Below, one piece after another: positions 11,814 through 23,599 of a stretch of DNA of 64,000 nucleotides. The position numbers and the translations under genes are program-made. The notes under the pieces are model-generated. The model did no database searches. It worked only from the letters and a program-made list of their open reading frames with translations, and was not told the DNA's origin. Numbering within the stretch: the stretch's first letter is position 1; each line of letters begins with the position of its first letter. Origin of the DNA: Taxillus chinensis (Eukaryota > Streptophyta > Magnoliopsida > Santalales > Loranthaceae); contig CM042085.1 in assembly GCA_023512835.1 (NCBI GenBank), forward strand, positions 39,758,324 through 39,822,323, given 5' to 3'.

Positions 11814-12542
11814 CTTACAAACACATAGGAAGGCTGAATTTTTCTACTGCATACCCTTTTCACAATGTGCATCACAACCTTTCTTTTACTTTCCAACACC
11901 ACAAAATAAAGAAAAAAATGCATAGACAGTCAAAGTGACTTAGAGGCCTTGCACCCTAACTACACACCAAACACTGAGCACTAATAAGTAATCACATGCT
12001 TACTTGAATCCTACCATTAAATAACCAATGTTGAAAGCAGGAAAGAGTAAGCAAACTATTACCCATGCCCAAAAAATGGCACTCAAGGGCTAAAAAAAGC
12101 TTTTCTCATGTTTTCTTTTTATTTTCTTTGTCACTCAACTTTAAGGGTCACTAAGGTCTATCTTAGCATGTTATGCTTAGCTAATATTCAAACTCCAGCT
12201 CCAAAAACATAGTGATATCATTCAAAAGATAAAGACATGATTAAACCAAATCAGAGCACAATTTAACTACTTTAACACCCTTATCACAACATGATACTAA
12301 TGTCGCACAAAGTAAAATTTTTAAGCCAAAATTGCATACTTAATATCCATGTCTCCACATGCAAATCACTCAAGCTAGCAATTTTTTTTTTTAGAATGAC
12401 TAACAAACAATCTAAGAACAAACACCATAAATAAAACATGTAATCACACAACATAAAAGACAAGCAAGTAGCTCAAGTCACTCCCTAATACACCACACTT
12501 AAAATATGCTATGTCCTCATGGCATGAAATATGGAGTAGAAA

Positions 12543-14803
12543 CTACTTACCTCTGGCAAGTTCGTAGTAGTAGATAACATTGGCCACCATTCGACGTGCA
12601 CGAGTAACAAAATCAGTTAAGGTTTCTCGCGTATTTCCAAACTTTCCCTCATTTTGAGAATAGCCATCATATAGTAGCAAACAAAAATCCCATATCTGAA
12701 TTGGTCAGTCATTGAGGGAGTTCCATTTCGTTGAGGTGAATAAGAGGGAGCTTGTCCCGCAACAATCCTTCTTTTTCATCGCATCCTTGATTCTTTTTAT
12801 GAGCCCATGAACAAGCCGTCTCTTTCTTCTGGTGAACCCTTCGCCTTGGCTTGGATCATAAAGCACCGCACGCCCTGCAATCAAATCCACACGCACTAAG
12901 ACATAGTGACGATCAATGTGTATAGGGATCAGCACTTCGTGCATACCATGCCAAGGACAATGCCTTTCATTCGACCATTTATACGTTGACGCCACACACT
13001 TTCGGACAAAGGTTGCTCATAAAGCTCGCACAAAGATAATAGAGGTATCTTGGGAAGTGGGTAGTTATGAGGCTCGGCCTCCACTATGAAACGCATAGTC
13101 CCGCAAAATAAGTCCACCTCATCCGAGTATAAATATTCATTGCCTAAGATCCGTTGAAGGACAAACGAGGTGAAAAGGTCCATATCCCTTGCAAAGCGAG
13201 CCCTTAACACCTGGGAGTTAATGAAGTTCTCAAATTCCTTGACTCTCTGAGGATGATAGGGTGGATCTATGGTTAAGTGTACAAGCTCTCCGAGCAGGTC
13301 TTGAGGTGCAAACAAGAATGTATGTCTCCAATGAGACAGGAAGCACCATAGGCACAATAGCTTGAGAATAGGTAGGATCCATGAAGGGCCGAAAAGGTGA
13401 ATGCCACCGCCCTGGCTCTACCTCCCCTGGATAATAAGCTTGCCCAGTGAAGTTTCGGTTATGGTGGGTCTTCTGGGCATGATAAGAGTCCGCATGGACT
13501 GAAGGTGAGTCTTCTTCGGATATCTCCACTACAGAGAGTGTTTGGATGCTTTCTTCTTGGTCAAGGCCTTCCAAATTTTGCCTAGGAGGCCCTTGACTTC
13601 CTTGTTATTCTTCCTTAATGCTTCCACTTCGCGTTGGGTTCTAGCATTTGCCTCCCTGAGCTCTTTTGTTTCTTTTCTCTACGCTTCAAGAGATGCAAAG
13701 CAAGAGCTTTAAGGGCTTCCCATGCTCTAGTTCTAGGTCTGGAAGTGGCTTGTTGATCTTGAGTGATAAGGGCCATTAACTCTTCAAACTAGGCACTAGT
13801 GATGTGCCCATTGGTGAATGCCCAATTTATAACTTCCACTTCACTCACTACCTGCCCACTTATACCTTTAAAGAAGTTAAAAATATCTTCCTTGTGCATA
13901 TTGAACCGCATATATATGGCGTGAGTCCGAAGAGAGTTTGCTTCTGTCATCCATTGGAATAGAGGTGTCCCTTGCAAAGTCGGTGGATCTCTCCACATGA
14001 ACGGCGTGCTTAGATGGTCGTGATGGAGGAGGAACACCGGTTGCCCAATGACCTCTTGTACTGACCCCCAAACCTCCTTCAGGATGCAATAATCTTAAAA
14101 CCCAGAAAGGAGGGAAAGGAATGCTATTCATGGCGAGAAAAATTCAAAGTAGGCAGGCTTTGGAATATCAAACACAAAATCTGCCATTAACTGTTTTGTT
14201 GAATTCTTCTTCCGTCACTTAAAAATGGTAGTGGCCCAATCCACATTTAACATATGATCCATACCGTACATGAATTCTAGATGTGGCTTAGTGCACACTA
14301 TCCCTTCCACTAGTCTCGAATCAATAAGCACTTTCCTACAAGGTAAAGCTAGGCACCTAAATTTTCCCACAAAGCCATTCTTAGTATACCGCCTTCTACT
14401 TTCAAATTTTCTAGCATAATTGCAGCCAGTACCAAATTCTTCTAAGCTTAAATGAGGGAAGCTATCAGTGGGTGCAGGGATGTTAAAGCAATTTCTAATA
14501 ATATCAGGGGTAATTCTGGACATAAACCCCCTGACAAATTCCTATCAATTCATCTTCTTCCTCATTCACATGACAGGATGCATAAAATTCTTGCAAGGCA
14601 GGGTAAAAAATGGCACCTTGAGTAGAGACTAACCTTTGTAAACCCAAATTTTGAATCTTCAAAGCCACCTCTCTAGCCCAACCCAGGTCTGATTCCTCCA
14701 AAGCACGCATATCCAGAGCATTCCCGAAGAGTATCTCCTCTTCGAGCTGCTATCAGCACTAGGTGAGTGCACTTCTTCCTTGCCGACCTCCTTGTCGCAC
14801 CAT
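12543..14803 (-). pseudogene. Athila-like post-pol ORF (D1): plant-transposon-like domain plus Ulp1-like domain
   Basis: The ORF starts at 14803 (ATGGTGCGACAAGG) and stops at 12545-12543. The N-terminal part (about 14710-14215) has TQGAIFYPALQEFYASCH and then ITPDIIRNCFNIPAPTDSF, resembling the putative plant transposon protein domain (PF20167-like). The C-terminal part has VLIPIHIDRHYVLVRVD (candidate His at 12906-12908), VLYDPSQGEG (candidate Asp at 12855-12857) and DQFRYGIFVCYYMMAIL. This is the layout of Ulp1/C48 cysteine peptidases, but the site where CG would carry the catalytic Cys reads RYG. It is broken by several frameshifts. It sits where Athila elements are said to carry an env-like gene; I see no clear membrane segment. 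The domain calls are from motif reading only. Confidence 0.6.
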
Positions 14804-15620
14804 ATTTAAAACAAGAGCAAAAGCAAAGAGCAAGAGAGCAGAGCAAAGAACAGGTGTATCCCCCAATTTCAGATCTGAAATCGTTTTTGGTGTGGAAGAC
14901 CTAGATGCGAGGCCTCCTTACTTATAGCGTGCAGAAGGACATGTGCTCCAATTGAAATAATACACGTGCTCCCAAAATTTCAGAGCGTTTGGACCATTTT
15001 AGCCCTTGCACGTCATATGGATGAATTGGTGTGCAAGTTAGAATCGTCCCAAATTTTGGTGATGGGTCCCTTATGAGCTGTCAAGCAATAGTCTCTTCGC
15101 ACGTGATATTCTTGAAGCTTCTAGGAGGGTCAAAATCGGTATTTTGCCTTTTTATCCCTTCATATGACGGATATCAATTGGCGTGCAAGAGGTAAAGTGC
15201 TTCATGTGATGTTTATCCACTGGCCTAGAAATTTGCAGAGGCAAAAGAGGTGCATGCCAATTGGTCAATTGGCGTTCAATATGGCGTGCAGGCCCAAATT
15301 AGCCCAAACTTCTCCGCTGAGTTGCTTTTGCAGTATGGATCAACTTCTATGCTTGCATGCCAATTTGTTGGGCTTAAATTCAAGTACTTGTGGGCTTCAC
15401 TTGTTCCTTAAAATAAATTCAGAAGTCCAAGGCCCAATAACTTTGGCTATCCCGCAAATGGTTAGTCAAGAAAGAACAAAATCTACCGCACCAGGGTAAG
15501 CTTGCAAACAAAATTGTTGAATAAAAATAAATAAAATAAAACATTGGGTTGCCTCCTAACTAGCGCTTTATTTAAAGTCCGTAGCTAGACTTTCAATTAA
15601 GATCATGAGGTGGTGAAAGA
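14804..15620 (-). promoter_or_regulatory. Spacer between pol and post-pol ORF with promoter-like module (D1)
   Basis: No ORF is apparent. On the minus strand a TATA-like CTATAAGTAAG (14926-14918, read as a reverse complement) lies about 120 bp before the ORF start at 14803. Upstream are TGCAC/GTGCA-type blocks (15000-15300) resembling the U3 of the Tekay-like and Athila-like LTRs. Element D2 has the same arrangement in better condition at 43273-44130. An internal promoter is an inference. Confidence 0.45.
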
Positions 15621-18493
15621 GAGGGAATCAACAATCTCCCTCTCGAGTTGGATCAAAGTATGGTTTCATCATGTTGCCATTCACCCAAAATTTCTTGCCA
15701 TCTCTAACTTGGAGCTCAAAGCTCCCATATGGCTTCTTATCAACTATCACAAAAGGTCCCATCCACTTGGACCTTAATTTTCCAGGAAATAGCCTTAACC
15801 TTGTGTTAAATAAGAGAACTTTCTGCCCCAAGGTTAAAGGTTCATTGGTTAATTGCCTATCATGCCATTTCTTGGTTCTTTCTTTATAAATTTTAGCACT
15901 TTCATAGGCATCCATCCTGAAATCATCTAATTCAATTAATTTAGTCATCCTAAGCTCTTTGGCCTCTTGTGGATCAAAATTTAACTTCCTCAAGGCCCAG
16001 TGAGCCTTGTGCTCTAATTCCACAGGTAAGTGACAAGCCTTCCCATAAAGAATATGGTAAGGTGACATCCCAATGAGAGTTTTATAGGCTGTCCTATATG
16101 CCCATATGGCTTCATCAAGCCTTTGAGACCAGTCTTTCCTATTTGCTCCAACGAGTTTTCTCTAAAATGGCTTTAATCTCTCTGTTGGACACCTCTACTT
16201 GTCCATTAGCTTGTGGGTGGTAAGCTAAAGATTTCCTATGAGTTACCCCATATTTGTTCAACAACTTGTCAAAAAATTTATTGCGAAGTGACTACCCTCA
16301 TCACTAATTATAGCCCTTGGTGTCCCAAATCGGCTAAAGATGTTTCTGGTAAGGAAGTGAGTCACTACTCAAGCATCATTCACTCTGGTTGGTATAGCTT
16401 CTACCCACTTTGACACATAATCCACAGCCAATAGGATATATGAATACCCATCAGAATTGGGAAATGGCCCTATAAAATCAATGCCCCATATATCAAAAAT
16501 TTCAACCGGAAGAATTCCAGATTAATGGCATCTCATTCTTCCTAGACGGACCACCTACCCTTTGACATCTATCACAGGTTTTGATGTAGACATAGGTGTC
16601 TTTCACCAGTGAGGCCAATAGAAGCCACACCGCATGATCTTAGCAACAGTTCTCTGCACCCCAAAGTGGCCCCCATAATGTGATGAATGACAATGGTATA
16701 TTATGTCATCTATCTCCTCCTCAAGGACACACCTTCTAATTATTTGGTCTGGACACCTCCTATAGAGAATAGGGTCTTCCCAAATGTATTTCTTAGCATC
16801 CACTACCAACCTCTTTCGTTGATGGTAGTCCAATTGCTTGGGGTATAAACCCGATAGCTAAATAGTTTGCTATATCAACAAACCAAGGAAGTGGTACACC
16901 TCAAATAACTTCTCATCAGAAAGTCATCTATAATGGGTAGAGACTTAGGTGCATTCTCCACACGGGAGAGGTGATCAGCCAACGAATTTAGGGCTCCCTT
17001 TGTGTCTCTAATTTCAAGATCAAATTCCTGTAAAAGGAGTACCCACCTAATCAAGCGTGGCTTAGCTTCCTTTTTAGCAAATAAATATTTCAAAGCTGCG
17101 TGATCGTATAAACAATTACTTTAGACCCAAAAGGTAGGAGTCTAAACTTGTTCGACAGTCCATAAACCACGGCCAGCAACGCTTTTGTGGGTGGTGTAGT
17201 TCTATTGAGCATCATCTAAGGTCTTACTAGCATAGTAAATGACCCTAAACACCTTATTAGGTCTTTGCCCTAAGACTACCCCCACAAAGATAATCACTGC
17301 GTCACACATTAGCTCAAAAGGCCGAGCCCAGGCTGGTGTGACTATAATCAGTGCGATGACTAACTTACCCTTGAGGATGTTGAAAGCTTCTAAGCAATTT
17401 GCATTGAACTCAAAGCTTGTGTCCTTCTCTAACAGCCTACTCATGGGTTTTGCAATTTTAGAGAAGTCCTTAATGAATCTCCTATAAAAGCCAAGCATGG
17501 CCAAGGAAACTTCTCACCCCTTTTTCATTTGTTGGAGGTGGCAAAGTCTCAATAGTGGAGATTTTTGCCTTGTCCACCTCAAAACCTTGTGAAGACACCT
17601 TGTGCCCTAGAACTATCCCCTTAGTTACCATAAAATGACATTTTTCCCAATTTAGGACTAGTTTCTTCTCCTCACATCTTTCTAAGACCACATCTAAATT
17701 TTTCAAACACTTGTTGGTAGGAGGAACCAAACACCGAAAAGTCATCCATGAAAACCTCCATGATCTCCTCCACCAGGCCCTGGAAAATGGCCATCATGCA
17801 CCTTTGAAAGGTGGCGGGTGCATTGCATAGCCCAAATGGCATCCTCTTAAAAGCAAAAGTGCCAAAGGGGCACGTGAAAGTGGTCTTTTCTTGGTCTTCG
17901 GGTTTAACCATGATCTGATTATACCCGGAGTATCCATCTAAAAAGCAAGAGTGACTATAGCCGGCTAACCTATCCAACATCCGGTCAATGAAAGGAAGGG
18001 GAAAGTGATCCTTCCCGGTGGCCTTATTCGACTTCCTATGGTCAACACACACTCTCCATCCCGTCACGTCTGAGATGGGATCAATTCATTCTTCTCATTT
18101 CTAATCACCTGTCATACCCCCTTTCTTGGGCACAACATGCAACAGACTCACCCACTCAGGATTCGAAATAGCATAAATTATACCCGCATTTTTCCATTTT
18201 AGAATTTCTTTTCTTACTACTTCTTTCATGGCATGGTTTAATCTTCTTTGTCTTTCAGTTGTGGGTTTAAAGTCATCATTCATTAGAATTTTGTGCATTC
18301 AAATCCCTGGACTTATACCCCTAATGTCTTCAATGGTCCACCCTAGGGCCTTTTTGTGTTTCCTAAGGGTTTCTAGCAATTGAGTGCACTCTACATCATT
18401 TAAATTAGCAAGAACTATAACCGCAAATTTATTTGAAGAGTCTGAAATTCATACCTTAGGTGTCCAGGTGCCTTGATTCTGGAGCTAGAGGTA
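15621..18493 (-). pseudogene. pol: Athila-like pol (D1): RT, RNase H, integrase
   Basis: On the minus strand from the right: RT N-terminus near 18490-18300, RT core (KDHFPLPFIDRMLDRL; QMVKPE-like; CPFGTFAFKRMPFGLCNAPA), with FMDD at plus-strand 17741-17752, connection (RRFIKDFSKIAKPMSRLLEK), RNase H end (LADHLSRVE), integrase zinc region (HCHSSHYGGHFGVQRTVAKI, 16833-16603), integrase core with frameshifts, and the C-terminus (SPYHILYGKACHLPVELE to MMKPYFDPTREGDC, 16068-15628). The enzyme would reverse-transcribe and integrate the element. There are many frameshifts and E is inserted upstream of RT, so it is inactive. No chromodomain is seen, as expected for Athila. Confidence 0.88.
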
Positions 18494-18990
18494 TGTCACG
18501 CCCTGGATTTCCAACCCGAGGAGACCGGAACGTGACCCTCCCTTTACCCAAGTTGGATAAAGGGGTTAGAGTACAACATACACCTCACATTTTATATTCA
18601 AGAGACCAATATTATATTTATTGAGTCCAAACATAACAAATGTGTCCAAAACATGCTTTTATTACATTAAACTCCACCTTACAATATCTCCCCATCGGGT
18701 TACAAAGCTTACACAAAAACAACAAAACTCAAATAACGGTAAGCAAGCCACAAGCGGGACTTCCACCATGGTGTTCCCACCTAACGCCCGTAGGTTCCCG
18801 TAAAGAAAACAACATGGTAGGAGGGGTGAGCAACCACGTCTCAAGTAGGGATCATGTCTCCCCAACCCATCCCATGCTCCTAACATCTACATGCCATGTG
18901 TACAAGTGTCGTGTCATGATACAATTATTTCACAAGATATAATAACAGGCAATAGCAGCAAATACAATCATACACAGGCTGGTACATGAA

Positions 18991-19174
18991 CATTCCCGGG
19001 CTTCCACAGCCACCGGGTTCCAAGAGCAGTCCCGGGCTTCCACACCCATCGGGTTCCAAGACCAGTCCCAGGCTTCCACAGCCACCGGGTTCCACAAAAT
19101 AGTCCCGGGCTTCCACGACCACCAAGTTCCACAAAACAGTCCCAGGCTTCCACAACACCGGGTTCCACAAAACA
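18991..19174. repeat. Minisatellite in the E 3' LTR
   Basis: Five units of about 36 bp with TCCCGGGCTTCCACA cores, orthologous in position to the array at 7061-7241 in G. Confidence 0.85.
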
Positions 19175-19653
19175 TAGTACACATAACCACTGCATACACC
19201 CAAACACTTAGTAGGCACACATTCACAAATGTACAAACCCAGCCCACAGGCATAAAAACAAACACTTTGCATGCACACCTTTACCAACTCCCAAATCCGG
19301 CCATACCAAAGATATTATCAAACACATACTAGGCATATTCACATAGACATATTCACACAGACATTTTATCAAACATTTAACATGCACTGCCCACCCTACG
19401 TCAGAATCACATCAAGATGCCATTGAAGGCCAACATTCATATAGGAGATCACACCTATATGAATTTACATATAAATAATATAACATTCAATGCGATATCT
19501 AGCGTTTCATCCACTATGGGGCCTAACCCCAGATTAGGTATAAGGTGATAGAACCCCTACCTATAGGAAAATGTATCACCACAGCAATGATCCTGCTCCC
19601 ACATCGAACGTCATCCTCCCCTCGAGGAACACCACGAAAGAAATGGCCGGAAC

Positions 19654-19658
19654 GCTCC

Positions 19659-19713
<55 letters not shown>
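19654..19713. repeat. CT microsatellite
   Basis: An almost pure CT run of about 60 bp in the transcribed part of the E LTR. The other E LTR has a shorter one (about 36719-36755). The long Ser/Leu or Arg/Glu ORFs across it are artefacts. Confidence 0.9.
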
Positions 19714-19714
<1 letters not shown>

Positions 19715-20031
19715 ACGGTGGGTGAAGAAGAGAACCCTAAACCTAAAACAAGAGGGCTCCTCATCTTTATATAGACCTCCCACTATCAAAATGACGTAGT
19801 TTTGATTAAGTAAAACCCGGATCAAAACGACGAGGTTTGATGGAACAAGCCACAACCTTCCCACATCCCTACACGCCAAAATATCCACAATTTCGACACG
19901 GTCCTTTGGGGAAAAGATGATTAGAATAACAAAACCAAGGTGACGGTACAAAAATATGGCTGCACGCCCTATTGCACACCATATCCCCAATTGACTTGCA
20001 GCTCAAAAGTCATGAAATTCTACCCCAAGCT

Positions 20032-21550
20032 ACAGGCCCCACACGAGCTATAACCTCAAAAGGACCAATGAACCGGGGAGAGAGTTTCGAACCTCTCCCA
20101 AAGCGTCGATGTCCACGTCGTGGAGAGACACGGAGAAAGACATGATCTCCCACGAGAAAACTCCAAAGGCGCCGCCGCCGATCCGCATAAGATTTTTGTC
20201 GACTGCGGGCTGATAACAAGCGCCGACGAATCAACTTGACCTTTTCGGTAGCCTCTTGAACCAACTGTGGTCCCAAGAGAGCTGCCTCTCCTACCTCGAT
20301 CCAACACAAGGGTGAGCGGCACGGCCTCCCATACAATGCTTCAAAAGGGGCCATTCCAATGGATGCCTGATAATCGTTATTGTAGGCAAACTCCACCAAA
20401 GGAAGGTGAGTTGCCCATGAACCCCCAAAATCTAGCACACAGGCCCGCAACATGTCCTCCAATGTCTGGTTCGTCCTCTCTGTTTGGCCATCGATCTCGG
20501 GGTGGAAGGGTGACTCAAGGTAAGCTTGGTCCCCATAGCCTCCCGCAAACCTGCCCAAAAACGGGAAGTGAACCTCGAATCCCGGTCAGAGACAATCGAT
20601 GATGGGACTCCATGCAGTCACACAATCTCGTTCATGTATAACTGACTCAAGGTCCCAATAGAGTCACGCTCGCGAACAGCAAGAAAATGGGCCGACTTTG
20701 TGAGCCGATCCACAATCACCCAAATCATATCTTTCCTCCTGTGGTGGGTGGAAGACCGATCCACAAAATCCATTGCTATATGGTCCCACTTCCACTCCGT
20801 ATCGGCAACTGGCCGTAACATGCCCGCCGGCCGCCGATGCTCAACCTTCACCTGGCCGACACGTGAGGCACCATGAAACGAAGGCGACCACATCGCGTTT
20901 CACCCCAGGCCACCAAAAATGTCCCCGATGGGCATGGTACATCTTCGTACCCCCAGGATGCACAACAACTCGGGACTGATGAAACTCCCTCATCACCTCA
21001 TCCCTGAGAGAAGAAGCCACTATTAGCCGCCCCTGAAAAGACAACTCATGCTTAGGACCCTCTGTCCAATCCTCAGATAGCTCACCAGCCTCAATACGGG
21101 CACGGAGGACCTCACACTCAATGTCACCCAACTGTGCCTCCCGAACGCGCCAAGTACAACTCAGGCACAACAACTAAAGGACTTAGGACTGTCCCACCAT
21201 CACGAACAAAGGTTGCGACCGCAACATCGCTAACCGCTCCATCGCCTTCCACTCTCTTACGGCCACCTTAGCTTTTCCTTTCTCGTCAAAGCATCACCAC
21301 GACATTGCCCTTGCTTGGGGTATAGGCAAGAGTAAAGTCGAAGGTCTGCAAATACTCTACTCATCTCCGCTGCCTCAAATTCAAGTCCTTCTGAGTAAAG
21401 ATGTATTGGAGACTCTTGTGATCTGAGAACACCACAAACTTCTCCCCCAAAAGGTAATGTTGCCAACTCTTCAAGGCAAAGACGACATTGCCAACTTAAG
21501 ATCATGGGTAGGGTAATTCTACTAATGAGGCTTGTGCCTCGACCCATAAG
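20032..21550 (-). pseudogene. pol: Tekay-like pol (E), integrase and RNase H end
   Basis: From the right on the minus strand: the end of RNase H (about 21550-21257), the integrase zinc region (VHPGGTKMYHAHRGHFWWPG, 21173-20841), the catalytic core start ([32 protein letters not shown]), then [19 protein letters not shown] with the expected catalytic Glu, and the C-terminal [20 protein letters not shown] block. The frame ends shortly after [11 protein letters not shown] because the deletion joins it to the LTR, so the chromodomain and 3' UTR are lost. Frameshifts occur as well. Confidence 0.85.
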
Positions 21551-21555
21551 CTACC
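21551..21555. other. Target site duplication CTACC (left copy) of element C
   Basis: CTACC at 21551-21555 recurs at 28991-28995. With C removed, the minus-strand RNase H sequence of E is continuous. Confidence 0.92.
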
Positions 21556-21776
21556 TGTAAGGACCCAATGGGGATGGATTAAAAAGAGGACTTTGTAATA
21601 AAGACTGACTTTGTTATTGGTTTGTGGACAGCTTTGATGGACTATATTTTTCTTGAATGTGTTGTGAAAGTTTTAAAATGTTAAATTCTTGATTTGTATC
21701 CTTACCCCTTTGCCCTCCGTGTGGGTAAAGGGAAGTCACGTACCGGTTTCCTCGGGTTGGAAATCCGGGCGTGACA
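21556..21776 (+). repeat. 5' LTR of C with large internal deletion
   Basis: It starts TGTAAGGACCC and passes straight to AATGGGGATGG, which in the 3' LTR lies near 28780. It then runs to the end GCGTGACA. About 1.4 kb, including the TATA box and palindromes, is missing. The join falls at a shared ACCC. Without U3/TATA the element cannot be transcribed from its own 5' LTR. Confidence 0.9.
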
Positions 21777-21779
21777 ATA

Positions 21780-21794
21780 TGGTATCGAGCATGG
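21780..21794 (+). other. Primer binding site of C
   Basis: TGGTATCGAGCATGG starts three bases after the LTR. It is of the initiator-Met type with one or two changes. Confidence 0.85.
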
Positions 21795-22203
21795 TCTAGT
21801 TGGCCTAGGGTAGTGGGCGGACTTGGTTATCTTGAGTCCTTTGGAGGAGCCTGGAGGGACATGCCCGATCAACATGGTCCTCTTTGAGCCTCCAAGGTGT
21901 ACTTGGGGTAGTCCAATCTTGTGGTAGGATTTGCATGCATTGACATTAGGGCACTAGTTGCATTTGTTGTCATGTGTGAAGGATGTGCATAACATGATTA
22001 TGTGTGAGCATGCAACTCTGAATATTCTTGGAATGCCTTGGGTATGACTACAATGTGGATCGTTGTGTGCAATATTGATTGATGCAATGGTTACAATGTG
22101 TGTAATGCCATGTACGGCTTGACTTGATAATGGGGTAGAGGTAGTCAACTTGTTAGTAGTCAAACGCGTTCGACGTTTGTGCATCTTACTTCATGTAGTA
22201 AGA

Positions 22204-23360
22204 ATGCCACCGAGGAGAGTGACACGTGCGTCCGGGGCGATGGGCGATGAGTCATCTACCCATGAGGGTCCGGGAGCGGGACCATCCGTTGGAGGGCATG
22301 CGTTGCTACGCGCACGGCTACAAGAAGGCATCCGGCTGGAGGTACGAGAGCTACGGGGAGGGACTCCGGCAGGACGTTCGGGAGGAGGTGCGCCGTGAGA
22401 TGGCAAAGACGGCCAGTGGTGCCACCACCACCACCACCAGTAGGGAGAGCTGCCTCGTGAGCGTGAAAGTTTCTCCGGGTGGTGTACCGACCCGTGCAAG
22501 AGGATGATGTGGTGACACGGTTCCGAAAGGAACAACCTCCGCGATTTAAGGGGGGAAGATCCCGTGGTAATGGTGCAGTGGTTGAGGCAGATTGAGCATG
22601 TGTTCTCCTTTCTCCTTCCCCGGGAGGAGGATAAGGTGCGACCGGCACCGGGCACTGGAGGGGGACGCTTTGGAGTGGTGGACGAGTGTTGCGGGGAGCC
22701 GTGCGGTGCAACTCATGTTTTGGGGAGGAGTTCTTGCAACTCTTCCAAGATGAGTTCTTCCCGAATCGGTGAGATGGCGAAGAGGGAAGAATTTGGCGAC
22801 TGAAGCAAGGATCAAAGACGGTACCCGAGTATGAGCGGGAGTTCCGGAGATTGAGTAGGTTTGCTCCTCGAGAGCGTGGTAAGGGAGGACCTGAAGGCCC
22901 ACAAGTTCACCTTGGGTCTCAGGCCAGCCCTTAGGGAGAGGGTGGCGATTCTACGCTTGAGGACCTATCGCCGAGGCCGTGGAGACGGCCCGTATAGGCG
23001 AGAGAGAGCTGGATGGTGGGAGGTAGGCCCATCGGGGTCGCCGGTTGCAGAGTGGGCCTGATCGAGATGCAGGGTCCAAGAGGCTCAAGACGGAGGAGAG
23101 GGATAGCAGGTTCTTTTCGCAGTCGGGGTCGGACATCCGTGAACCCTGGGAGGTTCACCTTTGGCGGCGGAAGACAGGGTGGTCCATCTGGGGAGTCTAC
23201 CGAGCGGATGCCATCTTTGTGGAGAGCAGGGTCACTTCAAGGGGGAGTGCCCCAAGAAGGATCGGCGATGCAATAACCGGTGGACGAGAGGGTCATTTGC
23301 GCCCGGGTTTGCAGGAGTGGCAACAGGGGAACAGGGGCGCGGCGTCCAGGCGTGAGGAGT
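22204..23360 (+). pseudogene. gag: Tekay-like gag (C)
   Basis: The ATG at 22204 opens MPPRRVTRASGAMGDE, a typical start for this lineage. Recognisable blocks follow in shifting frames: QWLRQIEHVFSFLLPREEDK, KREEFGD, LKAHKFTLGLRPALRERVAI, and a CCHC zinc knuckle CHLCGEQGHFKGECPKK (23209-23253). A second knuckle, complete in element E, is degraded here. A CCA triplet run is at 22421-22438. Gag would form the particle and bind RNA. Frameshifts break it, though many are single-base indels in a young element. Confidence 0.82.
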
Positions 23361-23599
23361 GATGCTAGCTTCGGTGCACCAGCGAGAGACCGGCTCGTCG
23401 GTGGCAGGCCCTACGGCAGATCTAGTTAGACCCGACTCCGGGGGGAGGCCGGAGCGGCAACAGACCGAGGGCCGGAGGCAACCTTAGCGGGAAGCGTCCG
23501 GTGAGTGAGCCGACCAGTGGCACGGGCCAAGGGAGGGTGTTTCAGACGGAGGCGACATACCAGGAGGGAGGCCGAGCTACCACCCCCACCACTGAGGGT

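Larger units (their letters stand above)
9291..12542 (-). other. 3' untranslated region of D1, interrupted by solo LTR J
   Basis: This lies between the post-pol ORF stop and the 3' LTR. The part next to the LTR reads AAGTGTGATGTATT on the minus strand, a degenerate polypurine tract as in Athila elements. The rest is AT-rich with T runs and has a close counterpart in D2 (39402-40930). No gene seen. J occupies 10128-11813. Confidence 0.7.
18494..20031 (-). repeat. 3' LTR of E, truncated
   Basis: It matches 35625 to about 37077 of the E 5' LTR, then joins directly to integrase sequence at a shared AAGCT (20027-20031). It contains a 36-bp minisatellite (18991-19174), a long CT microsatellite (about 19654-19713), a TATA region (19765-19776) and two ACGT palindromes (19786-19808 and 19819-19840, the second degraded). 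About 440 bp of LTR start are missing. Confidence 0.88.

Noticed and set aside
19545..19990. ORFs with long Ser-Leu or Arg-Glu runs
   Set aside because: They cross the CT microsatellite of an LTR.
22191..22711. Minus-strand ORFs opposite the C gag
   Set aside because: The plus strand carries clear gag motifs and a start codon; the others are antisense shadows.
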